The translations under genes and the position numbers were made by a program. Shown here piece after piece: positions 34,471 through 43,417 of a stretch of 64,000 nucleotides of DNA. Positions within the stretch are counted from its first letter, which is position 1. The number at the start of each line of letters is the position of its first letter. The notes under the pieces are model-generated. The model searched no databases. It was given only the letters and a program-made list of their open reading frames with translations, and was not told where the DNA came from. The DNA comes from Selenomonas sputigena ATCC 35185 (GTDB taxonomy: Bacteria; Bacillota; Negativicutes; Selenomonadales; Selenomonadaceae), in assembly GCF_000208405.1 (NCBI RefSeq), contig NC_015437.1, forward strand, positions 1,667,501 through 1,731,500, written 5' to 3'.

Positions 34471-34496
34471 GATACATCTCCTTCCCTTCTAGCTCC

Positions 34497-34537
34497 AAAA
34501 ACAAGCTGCCGTACAAAATCCATGTACAGCAGCCCCC
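34497..34537 (-). terminator. Terminator hairpin, GGGGGCTGCTGT type
   Basis: Minus strand: GGGGGCTGCTGTACA, loop, TGTACGGCAGC, then TTGTTTTT. Related in sequence to the hairpin at 23651-23690. It ends the Rpn-type gene. Confidence 0.7.
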
Positions 34538-34560
34538 TGTCACTTTTTGTGTAATTTTTC

Positions 34561-35421
34561 TTATAGCAAACTATGCATTCTGCCAAGTTCTTGCACATGC
34601 TCAAGAGAGAGCTTCGATATGCGTGCAACCATTTCCAAAGGCAGCTTATCCCGCAGCATCTCTACGACCATGTCGATCTTCCCTTCTTCGCGACCGCGCT
34701 CCATGCCACGCTCCATGCCACGCTTTTCTGCTTCTTTCGCAAGCTCTTTCGCAAAATCCCTCGCAAGATTTTCCATTGCCTCACTCATCGTTCTCGCTCC
34801 TTCCTCTGTTTCCTTGAAATACCTCACTCGATTTGCTAAAACTTCATAATACATATCCTCCGCCCGCGTGCAACGAAAGTCGTGCATGAGCTTTCCCAAC
34901 GAAGTGCTTTCATCCGTTATCGAGCTGTTGACGTAGATGATATGAGAGCCGTCTTGAAAAATCTCATTGCTTCCCTCAATCGTGCGCCGAACAATATAAA
35001 TCGGCAACCCCTTGCCAAGCACGTCCGTCTCCGTGATGAAAATCACATACGACTCGGGCAGCTTGTCGTAGTCTTCGCCCGCCAATAGTGTATTGGCGTC
35101 CATAAGGCTGCTGTTGTATCTGGCTCTACGTTCTGCAGCGCCCTTGCCGCCGCGTTGAATCTCGACGTTGAACTCCTGTTCATCTGTCCACGCATGAATG
35201 TCCAGCCGCACGCTGCGTCCTTGCAGATTCTTCAGCGTATCTTGCGTAATCGCTTTCGTCGCCTTGATTTCAGGCTTGCTCAAGATGATCTGCAACACCA
35301 AATCGATACATTCCAAACTGTCTTGAAACACTGCTGCCATGAAATCATCATCGAGTAGGCGAAACCCAGCCAAGACCGCCAGAATCCTTTTCCGCCGTTC
35401 TTCCTCTTCATCCCAATCCAT
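34561..35421 (-). CDS. Rpn/YhgA-type PD-(D/E)XK protein
   Basis: The 286-aa protein has the PD-(D/E)XK nuclease core of Rpn-family recombination-promoting nucleases/putative transposases. RLDIHAWTDEQEFNVEIQ carries the Asp, then Glu-x-Gln. The C-terminus has two GMER units and a helical tail ending ELGRMHSLL, shared with the gene at 51282-52310. Rpn proteins stimulate RecA-independent recombination in E. coli. The SD GAGGAG precedes the ATG. The gene stands alone, between two insertion-prone regions. Confidence 0.82.
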   Translation of the reverse strand: MDWDEEEERRKRILAVLAGFRLLDDDFMAAVFQDSLECIDLVLQIILSKPEIKATKAITQDTLKNLQGRSVRLDIHAWTDEQEFNVEIQRGGKGAAERRARYNSSLMDANTLLAGEDYDKLPESYVIFITETDVLGKGLPIYIVRRTIEGSNEIFQDGSHIIYVNSSITDESTSLGKLMHDFRCTRAEDMYYEVLANRVRYFKETEEGARTMSEAMENLARDFAKELAKEAEKRGMERGMERGREEGKIDMVVEMLRDKLPLEMVARISKLSLEHVQELGRMHSLL

Positions 35422-35452
35422 AAATTTCTCCTCACCGATATTTTCTTTTTTT

Positions 35453-35482
35453 ATTATACTACGAAGTTCTCACCTGTTGCAA
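35453..35482 (-). promoter_or_regulatory. Promoter of the Rpn-type gene
   Basis: Minus strand TTGCAA, 18-bp spacer, TATAAT. Confidence 0.5.
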
Positions 35483-35577
35483 TAAAATGACCAGCATCCA
35501 GTGTCTAGCGTCGCCGTTTCAATCGAGCGCCGTCCATCGTCAATGCGCACCACAACAAAATCTATCTTAACATTCGC

Positions 35578-35606
35578 TTGCCTTCCGTCCTCTCCTGCCT
35601 TATGAT
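35578..35606 (+). promoter_or_regulatory. Promoter of the second HTH gene
   Basis: TTGCCT, 17-bp spacer, TATGAT, 23 bp before the ATG. Confidence 0.55.
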
Positions 35607-35629
35607 GAAAACAAAGGGGGATTTTCTTC

Positions 35630-36067
35630 ATGCCGAAAAAACAGGAAAAGGATACAGACGAACTGCTCCATGAACTCAAGCGGGAAGAAAACGTCGCACA
35701 TTTCATCGAAATGAATGAGGAGCATTTGCAGAAAATGCCCCTGCATGATTATCTCGCGCAGCTTCTCTCGCAGAAGAATCGAACGAAAAGCGATGTCATC
35801 CGCGCCTCGGGACTCGAAGCCACATACGCCTACCATATCTTTTCCGGCGACAAGAATCCCTCGCGCGCAAAAATTCTGGCGCTTGCCCTCGCGCTCGGAC
35901 TCGACCTCAAGGAAACGAGCCGTCTGCTGCACGCGGCTCATCTGCCGCAGCTCTACGCCAAGAAGAGCTGGGACAGCGTCCTCATCTTCGCGCTCACGCA
36001 CAAGAAGAGCGTCATGGAAACAAATTTGCTGCTCGACAAGCTTGGCGAAAGCCCCTTGCTCGGGTAG
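35630..36067 (+). CDS. XRE-like HTH protein
   Basis: The 145-aa protein starts with a charged helical segment (1-45) and has an HTH region at about 48-105 (LLSQKNRTKSDVIRASGLEA, then YHIFSGDKNPSRAKILALAL). Its C-terminal helix ends in KLGESPLLG. The fold is XRE-like, with a longer N-terminus than a minimal regulator. AAAGGGGG precedes the ATG. It is a lone gene divergent from the Rpn-type gene. Its targets are unknown. Confidence 0.7.
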   Translation: MPKKQEKDTDELLHELKREENVAHFIEMNEEHLQKMPLHDYLAQLLSQKNRTKSDVIRASGLEATYAYHIFSGDKNPSRAKILALALALGLDLKETSRLLHAAHLPQLYAKKSWDSVLIFALTHKKSVMETNLLLDKLGESPLLG

Positions 36068-36197
36068 GAGCGCTTCGTATCGCTAAAGTTTATCGTCAAA
36101 TTATATTCAAGTGCCACTTTTTTTGAAAAATGTGATATAATATTAAAAGATTCCAGATTACGTCTTTGTAAAGTAGTAGACGAAATCAACTAAATTA

Positions 36198-36234
36198 GGA
36201 GGCGCATTTCTTGACGAAAAATGCACGCGCCTCC
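36198..36234 (+). promoter_or_regulatory. Leader hairpin upstream of the chemoreceptor
   Basis: GGAGGCGC at 36198-36205 can pair with GCGCCTCC at 36227-36234. The first arm contains the SD of the short open frame at 36211, the second lies in its coding part. Opening of the hairpin by ribosomes or a factor could control translation. Confidence 0.4.
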
Positions 36235-36258
36235 CCGAAAAGGAGCTGTACAACATGA
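36211..36258 (+). CDS. Possible 15-aa leader peptide
   Basis: TTG at 36211 opens a frame of 15 codons ([15 protein letters not shown]). AGGAGG, the best SD in the area, lies 8 nt upstream. The TGA at 36256-36258 overlaps the chemoreceptor ATG as ATGA, so the downstream gene could be translationally coupled. Such a short frame can arise by chance, so it is a candidate only. Confidence 0.35.
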   Translation: MTKNARASPKRSCTT

Positions 36259-38399
36259 ACAAAACAAGGGAACCCCTGCAAAAGGGCGGCTACGGCATCG
36301 GACTGCAAGTCAATGTCGTCATCTTCCTCGGCGTCACGCTGATGATCGCCATTCTCATGAGCTTCATCGGCTATCGCTCGTACAACACCATGATTGAAGA
36401 CGGCATACGGGAAAAGTACAACGAGGTCGGTATGAAGACGGCCGCCATCGAGACGCGCTACACTGCCGTCTATCAATCGGGGCAGGATCTGAGATCGCGC
36501 GTCCAACAGATTCTGTCTCTGCCGCCCGAGCAGCGCAATCGCGACGATCTGATCGCCGCCCTGCGCTCGACCGTCGCTTCCAATGACGACATCGTCGGTT
36601 CGGGCATCTGCTTCGAGCCAAACGCCTTCGACGGCAAAGATGCCGCATTCGTGAACTCCCCCGCTTCCGACGCCACGGGGCGCGCCATCCCTTATGCGGG
36701 CAAGGAAGGCTCCGACATCGTGATCACGCCGCTCGCCGGCTATGAGACGGACGAGTGGTATCAATCCCCGCGCAAGACGCAGAAAATCACGCTGACCGAT
36801 CCCTACTGGTACGATGTCACGCCGACCCAGCGCACCTACATGCTGACCATCGCCTTCCCTCTCATCGAGGACGGTCGTTTCGTCGGCGCTGTCACGGTGG
36901 ATTTCGACGCCGCTCCTTTCCAGAGCGACATGGCGGCGATCAGCACGCCGAACAATTTCTTCGCCGTCTTTACCCCGCAGGGAACGCTGCTTGCCCACGG
37001 GCTGAAAGATGACGCGGTCTCCAAGAACGTCTATGAAATGCTGGGCGTAAGCGAAAGCGAAGGACAGAAATTCTTCGGCCAGGAGCTCTTCTCCATGGAG
37101 CGCACCTCCGAATCCACGGGTCTTCCTACCACCTATATCTTCAATCCCATCAAGCTCAAGGGCATCGAACAGCCTTGGGGGACGCTCGTCGCCGTCTCCA
37201 CAGAGGTGTTCACGCATGAGGCGAAGGATCTCGTCCTCATATCGCTGCTGATTGCAGTAGCCTGCGGCGCAGGTCTCATCGCGCTCATGAGCTTCTTCAT
37301 CCACAAGCGCGTCTCCGCACCTTTGAAGGATATGGCGGGCATGATCGAGCGCTTTGCAGGACTCGATCTGCAGAAAGAGAAAAATATGCACCTCGCGAAA
37401 TACCTGGAGCGCGGTGATGAGATCGGCATCATCACACGCGCCTGCGGCAAAATGGCGAGCAGCCTGCGCGACATCGTCGGAAAGATCAATGGCAATTCCC
37501 AGTCCGTCGCTGCCACGAGCGAGGAACTGACCGCCACGACGCAGAGCACGGCCAACAGCGCGCGCAACGTGACGACGGCCATCCACAACATTGCCGACGG
37601 TGCATCGAAGCAGGCGCAGGACACGCAGGAGGCTTCCGATCACCTGGACGAAATCCAAACCCTGCTCGACGGCAATCAGGAAATCCTCGAAAAAATCAAT
37701 GCAGGAACCGCTGCCGTGCGCCAGCGCAAGGATGAAGGCATCGCCATCCTCGCCGATGTCATGAAGAAATCGGCAAAAACCTCCCGAGCGACCGAAGAAG
37801 TGGCTCGCGTCGTCATCGAGACGAACAAGAGCGCGGAAAAGATTGAAGTGGCCAGCCAGATGATCCAGTCGATTTCCGAGCAGACGAACCTTCTCGCCCT
37901 GAATGCCGCCATCGAAGCGGCACGAGCCGGAGAGGCAGGACGCGGCTTCACCGTCGTCGCGGACGAGATCCGCAAGCTCGCGGAGCAGAGCCGCAGCTTC
38001 ACCGACGAAATCAGCGCCATCATCGGCGGACTCAAGGAGAAGTCCCAAGAGGCGGTCGACACGATGGAAGTGTCCCGGCATCTCGTCGACGAAACGCGCA
38101 CGAGCCTCGACGAAACGCAGGAAAAATTCCGCCGCATCGACGAAGCCGTCGAGGAGACGGAGCAGGTCGTCAAGAGGATGAACGACTCGACGCGGAATAT
38201 CGTGGACAAAAGCCACTCCGTTTCCCAAGTGATCGAGAGCCTTTCGGCGCTCGCACAGGAAAATGCCGCGACGAGCGAGGAGGGCAACAGCGCCGTGGAG
38301 ACGCAGACGCAGTCCCTGCAGAATATCGCCGATGCAAGCGAAGGGCTCGCCGAAATCGCCACAAGTCTGCAAGGCGAAGTCGCCAAGATCCAAGTGTAG
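36255..38399 (+). CDS. Methyl-accepting chemotaxis protein with dCache domain
   Basis: The 714-aa receptor has a membrane helix at about 18-40, a periplasmic dCache-like sensor (about 45-320, with [20 protein letters not shown]), a second helix (about 325-347), a HAMP domain, and a long cytosolic signalling coiled coil. The hairpin tip [20 protein letters not shown] is fully conserved. No C-terminal CheR-binding pentapeptide is present. It signals to CheA/CheW to steer flagellar motility. AAAAGGAG lies 9-10 nt before the ATG. The ligand is unknown; amino or organic acids are usual for dCache receptors. Confidence 0.93.
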   Translation: MNKTREPLQKGGYGIGLQVNVVIFLGVTLMIAILMSFIGYRSYNTMIEDGIREKYNEVGMKTAAIETRYTAVYQSGQDLRSRVQQILSLPPEQRNRDDLIAALRSTVASNDDIVGSGICFEPNAFDGKDAAFVNSPASDATGRAIPYAGKEGSDIVITPLAGYETDEWYQSPRKTQKITLTDPYWYDVTPTQRTYMLTIAFPLIEDGRFVGAVTVDFDAAPFQSDMAAISTPNNFFAVFTPQGTLLAHGLKDDAVSKNVYEMLGVSESEGQKFFGQELFSMERTSESTGLPTTYIFNPIKLKGIEQPWGTLVAVSTEVFTHEAKDLVLISLLIAVACGAGLIALMSFFIHKRVSAPLKDMAGMIERFAGLDLQKEKNMHLAKYLERGDEIGIITRACGKMASSLRDIVGKINGNSQSVAATSEELTATTQSTANSARNVTTAIHNIADGASKQAQDTQEASDHLDEIQTLLDGNQEILEKINAGTAAVRQRKDEGIAILADVMKKSAKTSRATEEVARVVIETNKSAEKIEVASQMIQSISEQTNLLALNAAIEAARAGEAGRGFTVVADEIRKLAEQSRSFTDEISAIIGGLKEKSQEAVDTMEVSRHLVDETRTSLDETQEKFRRIDEAVEETEQVVKRMNDSTRNIVDKSHSVSQVIESLSALAQENAATSEEGNSAVETQTQSLQNIADASEGLAEIATSLQGEVAKIQV

Positions 38400-38422
38400 G
38401 ACGCATCCTTAACGGCAAAAGC

Positions 38423-38459
38423 GAAGAATCCCCCGAGAAGATTTCTCGGGGGATTCTTC
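38423..38459. terminator. Bidirectional terminator after the chemoreceptor
   Basis: GAAGAATCCCCCGAGAA pairs with TTCTCGGGGGATTCTTC around GAT. It separates convergent genes. Confidence 0.85.
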
Positions 38460-38535
38460 ATGCAGCAGTTCTCTGCCGCGCTTCACGCATCGTACGGTAA
38501 TGACAAACTCATGCAGGTCACTTTCCAACGACCTC

Positions 38536-39753
38536 TTACTCGTAGCGAAGCGCGTCGATCGGGTCGAGCTTCGCGGCCTTTCTTGCCGGATAGATGCCGA
38601 AGAAGAGACCGATACCGACGGCGAACGAGAAGGATACGAGGATCGGCGTCGCCGTGATGACGGTCTTGAATTCGCCGACATGAGAGATGGCGACGGAGAT
38701 GGCGCAACCAAGAGCGATGCCGAGGATGCCGCCGACGACTCCCATGACGACGGATTCGATGAGGAACTGCAGCATGATGTTGCCGAAGGTCGCGCCGAGC
38801 GCCTTCCGTATGCCGATCTCACGCGTGCGCTCCGTGACCGAGACCATCATGATGTTCATGATGCCGATGCCGCCGACGAGGAGCGAGATGCCCGCGATAC
38901 TGCCAAGGAGGATCGTCAGCATCGTCGTCTGCTGCGTCACCGTCTCGACGAGGCTCGTGAGGTTGTTGACGGTGAAGTCATTCTCCTTACCATTCAGGAT
39001 GTGGTGACGCTGGCGCAGCAGCGTTTCGACCTCGCTCTGTACCTGGACGATCTTCGAGGCCTCGCTGACCTGCAGGTTGATCATCTGGATGTGCGTGATG
39101 CCGAGAAGACGCTCCTGCTCCGTCATCAGCGGCACGATGACCACATCGTCCTGATCTTGGCCCATGGAGGATTGTCCCTTGCTCGCGAGAACACCGATGA
39201 TCTTGAACGGCTGATTGTGGATGCGAATGTTCTTGCCGATGGGGTTCTCGCTGCCGAAGAGATTCCTAGCGACGGTCGGGCCGATGACGGCGACGCGCTG
39301 GCGCTTGTCGTTGTCCGTCTGCGAGATGAAGGTGCCGACGGTCAGCGTGAGCGAGCGGATCGACATGTACTCGGGCGTCACGCCCATGACAACGGTATTC
39401 CAGTTTTGATTGCCGTAGACAATCTGATAGGAGCGCTGCACGATGGGCGAAACGTGGTCGATGTTCTTGATCTTCTTTTTGATCGCGACGGCGTCGTCGT
39501 ACTTGAGCGACTCGCGCGATCCTGCCGCGCCGCGAATGCCGCCCGAGTTCGCCGCGCCGGGCGTGACGATGAGCATGTTGCTGCCGAGGCTCGCCATCGA
39601 GTCCTCGACGTTGCTCTTGACGCCCATGCCGATGGAGACCATCGCAATGACGGCGGCGACGCCGATGATGATGCCGAGCATGGTGAGGACGGAGCGCAGT
39701 TTGTTCGCAAGGAGCTCATGCAGGGCGATGGTGATGCTTTCCCAAATCAACAA
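38536..39753 (-). CDS. MacB-type ABC transporter permease
   Basis: The 405-aa protein has the MacB/FtsX plan: one helix at about 20-42 (SVLTMLGIIIGVAAVIAMV), a large periplasmic domain, then three helices in the C-terminal third with IGIMNIMMVSVTERTREIGI, RKALGAT and GIYPARKAAKLDPIDALRYE. It works with the ATPase encoded 12 bp upstream. Unlike E. coli MacB, where ATPase and permease are fused, the two are separate here. It is the last gene of the four-gene efflux operon. Confidence 0.92.
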   Translation of the reverse strand: MLIWESITIALHELLANKLRSVLTMLGIIIGVAAVIAMVSIGMGVKSNVEDSMASLGSNMLIVTPGAANSGGIRGAAGSRESLKYDDAVAIKKKIKNIDHVSPIVQRSYQIVYGNQNWNTVVMGVTPEYMSIRSLTLTVGTFISQTDNDKRQRVAVIGPTVARNLFGSENPIGKNIRIHNQPFKIIGVLASKGQSSMGQDQDDVVIVPLMTEQERLLGITHIQMINLQVSEASKIVQVQSEVETLLRQRHHILNGKENDFTVNNLTSLVETVTQQTTMLTILLGSIAGISLLVGGIGIMNIMMVSVTERTREIGIRKALGATFGNIMLQFLIESVVMGVVGGILGIALGCAISVAISHVGEFKTVITATPILVSFSFAVGIGLFFGIYPARKAAKLDPIDALRYE

Positions 39754-39765
39754 GCGACTTCCCTC

Positions 39766-40506
39766 CTATACGACATCCATCTTGACGCCCCTGCCCTCGT
39801 CGCGCGTGATGAGTCCGTCGCGCACGAGAAGCTGACGGCTCGCGCAGGCAGCGATGTCCGGCTCGTGCGTGACGAGGATGATCGTGCGTCCGGCGGCGTG
39901 AAGCTTCTCGAAGAGTTCCATGATCTCATGCGTCGATTTCGTGTCGAGATTGCCCGTCGGCTCGTCCGCCATGACGATGTGCGGATCGTTGACGAGGGCG
40001 CGCGCGATGGCGACGCGCTGGCGCTGACCGCCCGAAAGCTCGTTGGGCTGATGGTCGGCACGGTCGGCAAGCCCGACGGCTTCCAAGAGGTGCATGGCGC
40101 GCTCGCGCCGCTCGCCTCTTCCGACGCCCGCATAGATGAGCGGCAGGGCGACGTTGTCGGCAGCGCTGCTCTTCGAGAGCAGGTTGAAGTTCTGAAATAC
40201 GAAGCCAATCTTCTTATTGCGCGTGAGAGCGAGCGCGTCGTCCGAGAGGTGCGCGACCTCCTCGCCGTCGAGCTTGTACGATCCTTCCGTCGGGCGGTCG
40301 AGGCAGCCGAGGATGTTCATGAGCGTCGACTTGCCCGAGCCGGACGGCCCCATGAGGGCGGCGAACTCGCCCTTTCGTATCGTAAGATCAACGCCCGCGA
40401 GCGCGGCGACGATTTGATCGCCCATCGGATAGAGTTTCTTGATGCCCCGAAGCTCGATCGTCGCCTTTTCCTGCGCCGCTCGCTCTTCCTTCGCCTTTTG
40501 CTCCAT
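39766..40506 (-). CDS. MacB/LolD-type ABC transporter ATPase
   Basis: The 246-aa protein has Walker A GPSGSGKST (about 53-61), the Q-loop FVFQNFNLL, the signature LSGGQRQRVAIARAL, Walker B HIVMADEPTG and the H-loop VTHEP. The N-terminal 20 residues are an extra charged tail. It is an ATPase of the MacB/LolD/FtsE group, powering the permease of the next gene. Spacing to the upstream adaptor gene is 18 bp. Confidence 0.93.
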   Translation of the reverse strand: MEQKAKEERAAQEKATIELRGIKKLYPMGDQIVAALAGVDLTIRKGEFAALMGPSGSGKSTLMNILGCLDRPTEGSYKLDGEEVAHLSDDALALTRNKKIGFVFQNFNLLSKSSAADNVALPLIYAGVGRGERRERAMHLLEAVGLADRADHQPNELSGGQRQRVAIARALVNDPHIVMADEPTGNLDTKSTHEIMELFEKLHAAGRTIILVTHEPDIAACASRQLLVRDGLITRDEGRGVKMDVV

Positions 40507-40524
40507 GATCGTTCCTTTCCGCGC

Positions 40525-41667
40525 TTACATCGGCGGGTGGCCGCCGCCCATCATCATGACCTGCGGCTGCGTCGCCGTGTAGGAAATCGACACGGTTTCG
40601 CCCTCGATCAGGCCGTCGAGGATTTCCACATAATCATCGCTGTAGATGCCCGTCTTGACGGAGCGGTTCTCCTTCGTGCCGTCGGGCATTTCAACGACGA
40701 CGTATGTTCCCGAGGCGTCCGTCTTCAATGCGGCGATGGGAACGGCGAGCGCGCTGGGCTTCGTCGCCGTCTCAATTTCAAGACGCGCCGTCATGGCCGG
40801 CAGCAGCAGGTTCTCGGGATCGTCGACATCGAGCGTCACATAGTAGTAGATGACGCTCGCCGTCGAGGTCGTCGTCGTGCTCGAAGAGGAGACGGTCTGC
40901 CACGTATTCGCGGTGTCCGTCTGGCTGATCTTTGAGACGCGTGCCGTGAAGGTCTTGCCCGAGTGCGCATCGACCGTGAACGTCGCCTGCTGGTCGACCT
41001 TGATATTGCCGATGTCCGTCTCGTCGACCTTCGCCATGATTTGCTTCTTCGAGAGGTCGGCGATGCGCATGATGACGGTCGGATAGTCCGTTCCCGCCGT
41101 CGCCATCGTACCCGCCGTCTTGGGCTTGCCGACTACGATGCCGCTGATCGGAGCCTGGATGATCGTCTCAGCGAGATCGGACTCCGTCTCTTCCAAGACG
41201 CTCTTGGCGGCATCGTAGTTGTACTGCGCGTCCTCGAACGTCGTCTGCGGATTCGCGCCGATGCTGTAGAGGTAGGCTTCGCGGTCGTACTTCGCCTTGG
41301 CGTTCGTGACCTTGAACTGCGCCTGATCGCGCTTCGTTGCGAGTGACTTGGCGTCGAGTGTCGCGACCGTCTCGCCCGCCGTCACGATGTCGTTTTCCTT
41401 GACGAGCACATTCTTGATGCGCGCCGTGATCTTCGAGCTGACCTCGACGGAATCGACGGGAATGATCGTGCCCGTCGCCGACACGGTGGACTTCATCTCC
41501 ATGCGCACGACCGTCGCCGTCTCGCCCGCAGACTCTCGCATGGCCTTTTCTGCCTGCTGCGCCTCATAGTAGCTGTAGCCGCCGAAAGCGCAGCCCGCGA
41601 GGACGAGCACGGTCACTGCTATCTTCGCCTTCGTACCGAAGGTGATGTCCTTGCCGAAAATCTTCAT
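40525..41667 (-). CDS. Periplasmic adaptor subunit (MacA/HlyD type)
   Basis: The 380-aa protein has one N-terminal helix (about 12-30), a lipoyl-like half (GTIIPVDSVEVSSKITARIK), an alpha-helical hairpin (about 105-160), the second lipoyl half, a beta-barrel and a membrane-proximal domain. The C-terminus has a short Met/Gly-rich tail (MMMGGGHPPM). It links the inner-membrane ABC pump to the TolC-type channel. Its ATG overlaps the TolC-like stop as ATGA, so translation is coupled. Confidence 0.9.
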   Translation of the reverse strand: MKIFGKDITFGTKAKIAVTVLVLAGCAFGGYSYYEAQQAEKAMRESAGETATVVRMEMKSTVSATGTIIPVDSVEVSSKITARIKNVLVKENDIVTAGETVATLDAKSLATKRDQAQFKVTNAKAKYDREAYLYSIGANPQTTFEDAQYNYDAAKSVLEETESDLAETIIQAPISGIVVGKPKTAGTMATAGTDYPTVIMRIADLSKKQIMAKVDETDIGNIKVDQQATFTVDAHSGKTFTARVSKISQTDTANTWQTVSSSSTTTTSTASVIYYYVTLDVDDPENLLLPAMTARLEIETATKPSALAVPIAALKTDASGTYVVVEMPDGTKENRSVKTGIYSDDYVEILDGLIEGETVSISYTATQPQVMMMGGGHPPM

Positions 41668-43262
41668 GCTCGCCCTCCATTTCCGGCTGCCGCTGCCGCC
41701 GCATTCGCTGCACTGTCCGTATCAGCTGCATTCGTCGCATTTGCCGCGTTCGCTGTATTCATTGTATTCGAAACCTTCGCGCCTGACGCTCTTTCCTTCT
41801 GCACGGCAGACTGCTTTGCCGCCGCTGCCTCAGACGCGCGGAAAGGAATGACCGTCCTGTCCTGACGCTCCTTCATCGCCTTCTCGTTCTCTTCATAGGC
41901 GTGCACCGCATCCCTGCGGCTGATCTCAGCTCTCGCCAGCGGCACGGCGTCCATGGCGTCCGCCGCACGCTGCTCACTCTCCGTGAGGCTCTGCCCCATG
42001 GCGTTTTCCACCTGCGCCTTGCCGCGCGCAAAGTCGTACTGTGCGCTGATGTGGTTCATCTCCGCCTTCGAGAGCGCAAGCTGCGCGTCGATGATGTCGA
42101 GCATGATGCCTTCACCCGCGCGGTACTTCTCGCGTGCGATGAAGTAGTCCTCCTTCGCCTTGTCTACGGCGTCCTGCGTCGAGTTCAGACGGTTTTCCGC
42201 CTCCTTCATCGAAAAGTACGCCGCGCGGATGTCGTAATCCACATCGTTCCTGTCCTTTTCCAGCTGCAGCCGCGCGGCATCGAGCGCCGCTTCCGCCGCC
42301 TCGATGCGCGCCTTCTTTCTGCCGCCGTCAAAGATGTTCCAATTCATATTGATGCCTGCCGTCACACCGCGGCTGCTGGCCGACGCAGGCTCGAAGTCCT
42401 TGTTCGCCGACGCGCTCAGCGAGAAGTCGATCTGCGGCGTATAGCCCGCTTTGACCACCTCGATGTCAAGCTCCTTGCGCACGACATCGTAATTGTCGAT
42501 CCAAAGCTCCTTGCGATTCTCGACGCCGAAGGCGAGACAGTCGGAAAGCGCGGGGGCGAACGGGCTGTATACGGCATCGTCGGTGAGGCGAAGCGGCTCG
42601 TCCCTGTCCATGTTCACAAGATTCCTAAGCTTCGCCAAGCTGATCTCGTACTCGTTCTCCGCCTTGATGAGCGTCTGACGCGCATCGGAAAGCTCCACGG
42701 AAGCACGCAGTACATCCATGCGCGCCTTGCTGCCCGCCGAGAAAAGCTGCTCGACGTTCGTCAAATGCGCTTGGTAGTTGTCGACGGATGCCTTGTTCAC
42801 ACCGACGGTCTTCTTCGCCTGCAGCGCGTTGTAATACGCCTCGATGACGGAAAGACGCAGCTTCTCCTCGGCGCGTGCCGTCTTGAGACGCGCCGTCAAG
42901 ATAGCGATCTTGGCGCTGTCGATACCGCCGCTCGCCTTGCCGCCGTCCCAGATATTGACGCCGCTCTTGACGGACGCATTAAGCCCCGACGACGTCGTGT
43001 TGCCGCGATCCTGCCAATTTCTGCCGATGGAATAGCCGCCCGAAGCGCTGACGGAGAATCCCTTCTCACTCTTCGCCTCGCCGAGCGACGCAAGCGCCGA
43101 CTCCTCCGCCTGCTTCGTGATCTTCAAATCTGCATTCTGCGAAAGCGCAAGCTCGACCGCGCCCGCAAGCGAAAGGTCGGCAGCCGCCGCCACGGATGAC
43201 ATGCTGTAAAGGAAAGCTCCCGCCAACAAAAGCGACCAGGGCTTCCTGCGCCATTTCTTCAT
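41664..43262 (-). CDS. TolC-type outer membrane efflux protein
   Basis: The 532-aa protein has a signal peptide (residues 1-28) and two internal repeats of the TolC family (about 35-235 and 250-440), with LSLAGAVELALSQNADLKI and AEMNHISAQYDFARGKAQVEN. A long Ala/Asn/Thr-rich tail (about 485-532) is low-complexity and unusual in length. The ATG at 43262 follows GGGAGGAG. It is the outer-membrane channel of the macrolide-type pump and is direct evidence of an outer membrane. It is the first gene of the efflux operon. Confidence 0.9.
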   Translation of the reverse strand: MKKWRRKPWSLLLAGAFLYSMSSVAAAADLSLAGAVELALSQNADLKITKQAEESALASLGEAKSEKGFSVSASGGYSIGRNWQDRGNTTSSGLNASVKSGVNIWDGGKASGGIDSAKIAILTARLKTARAEEKLRLSVIEAYYNALQAKKTVGVNKASVDNYQAHLTNVEQLFSAGSKARMDVLRASVELSDARQTLIKAENEYEISLAKLRNLVNMDRDEPLRLTDDAVYSPFAPALSDCLAFGVENRKELWIDNYDVVRKELDIEVVKAGYTPQIDFSLSASANKDFEPASASSRGVTAGINMNWNIFDGGRKKARIEAAEAALDAARLQLEKDRNDVDYDIRAAYFSMKEAENRLNSTQDAVDKAKEDYFIAREKYRAGEGIMLDIIDAQLALSKAEMNHISAQYDFARGKAQVENAMGQSLTESEQRAADAMDAVPLARAEISRRDAVHAYEENEKAMKERQDRTVIPFRASEAAAAKQSAVQKERASGAKVSNTMNTANAANATNAADTDSAANAAAAAAGNGGRA

Positions 43263-43417
43263 CGTCTTTCTCCTCCCCGAGGGATATATTTCCACTTATG
43301 TTGCTTATTATACTGCCCGTCCCCTCGTGTAACAATAAGAAATCGCTGAGCTTTAGAGGGATTTAACGATTTTTCTCGAAAGGTGTAGAATAAAGGTTAA
43401 GGAAAGGAAGTATCCCC

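Noticed and set aside
36113-36130. A third CCACTTT operator before the chemoreceptor
   Set aside because: Only one half-site is present; no second copy lies 21 bp away.
36195-40935. Very long open frames antisense to the chemoreceptor and efflux genes (700-800 codons)
   Set aside because: G+C-rich third positions leave the opposite strand free of stops. The predicted proteins are Arg/Asp/His-rich without domains, while the sense frames encode conserved families.
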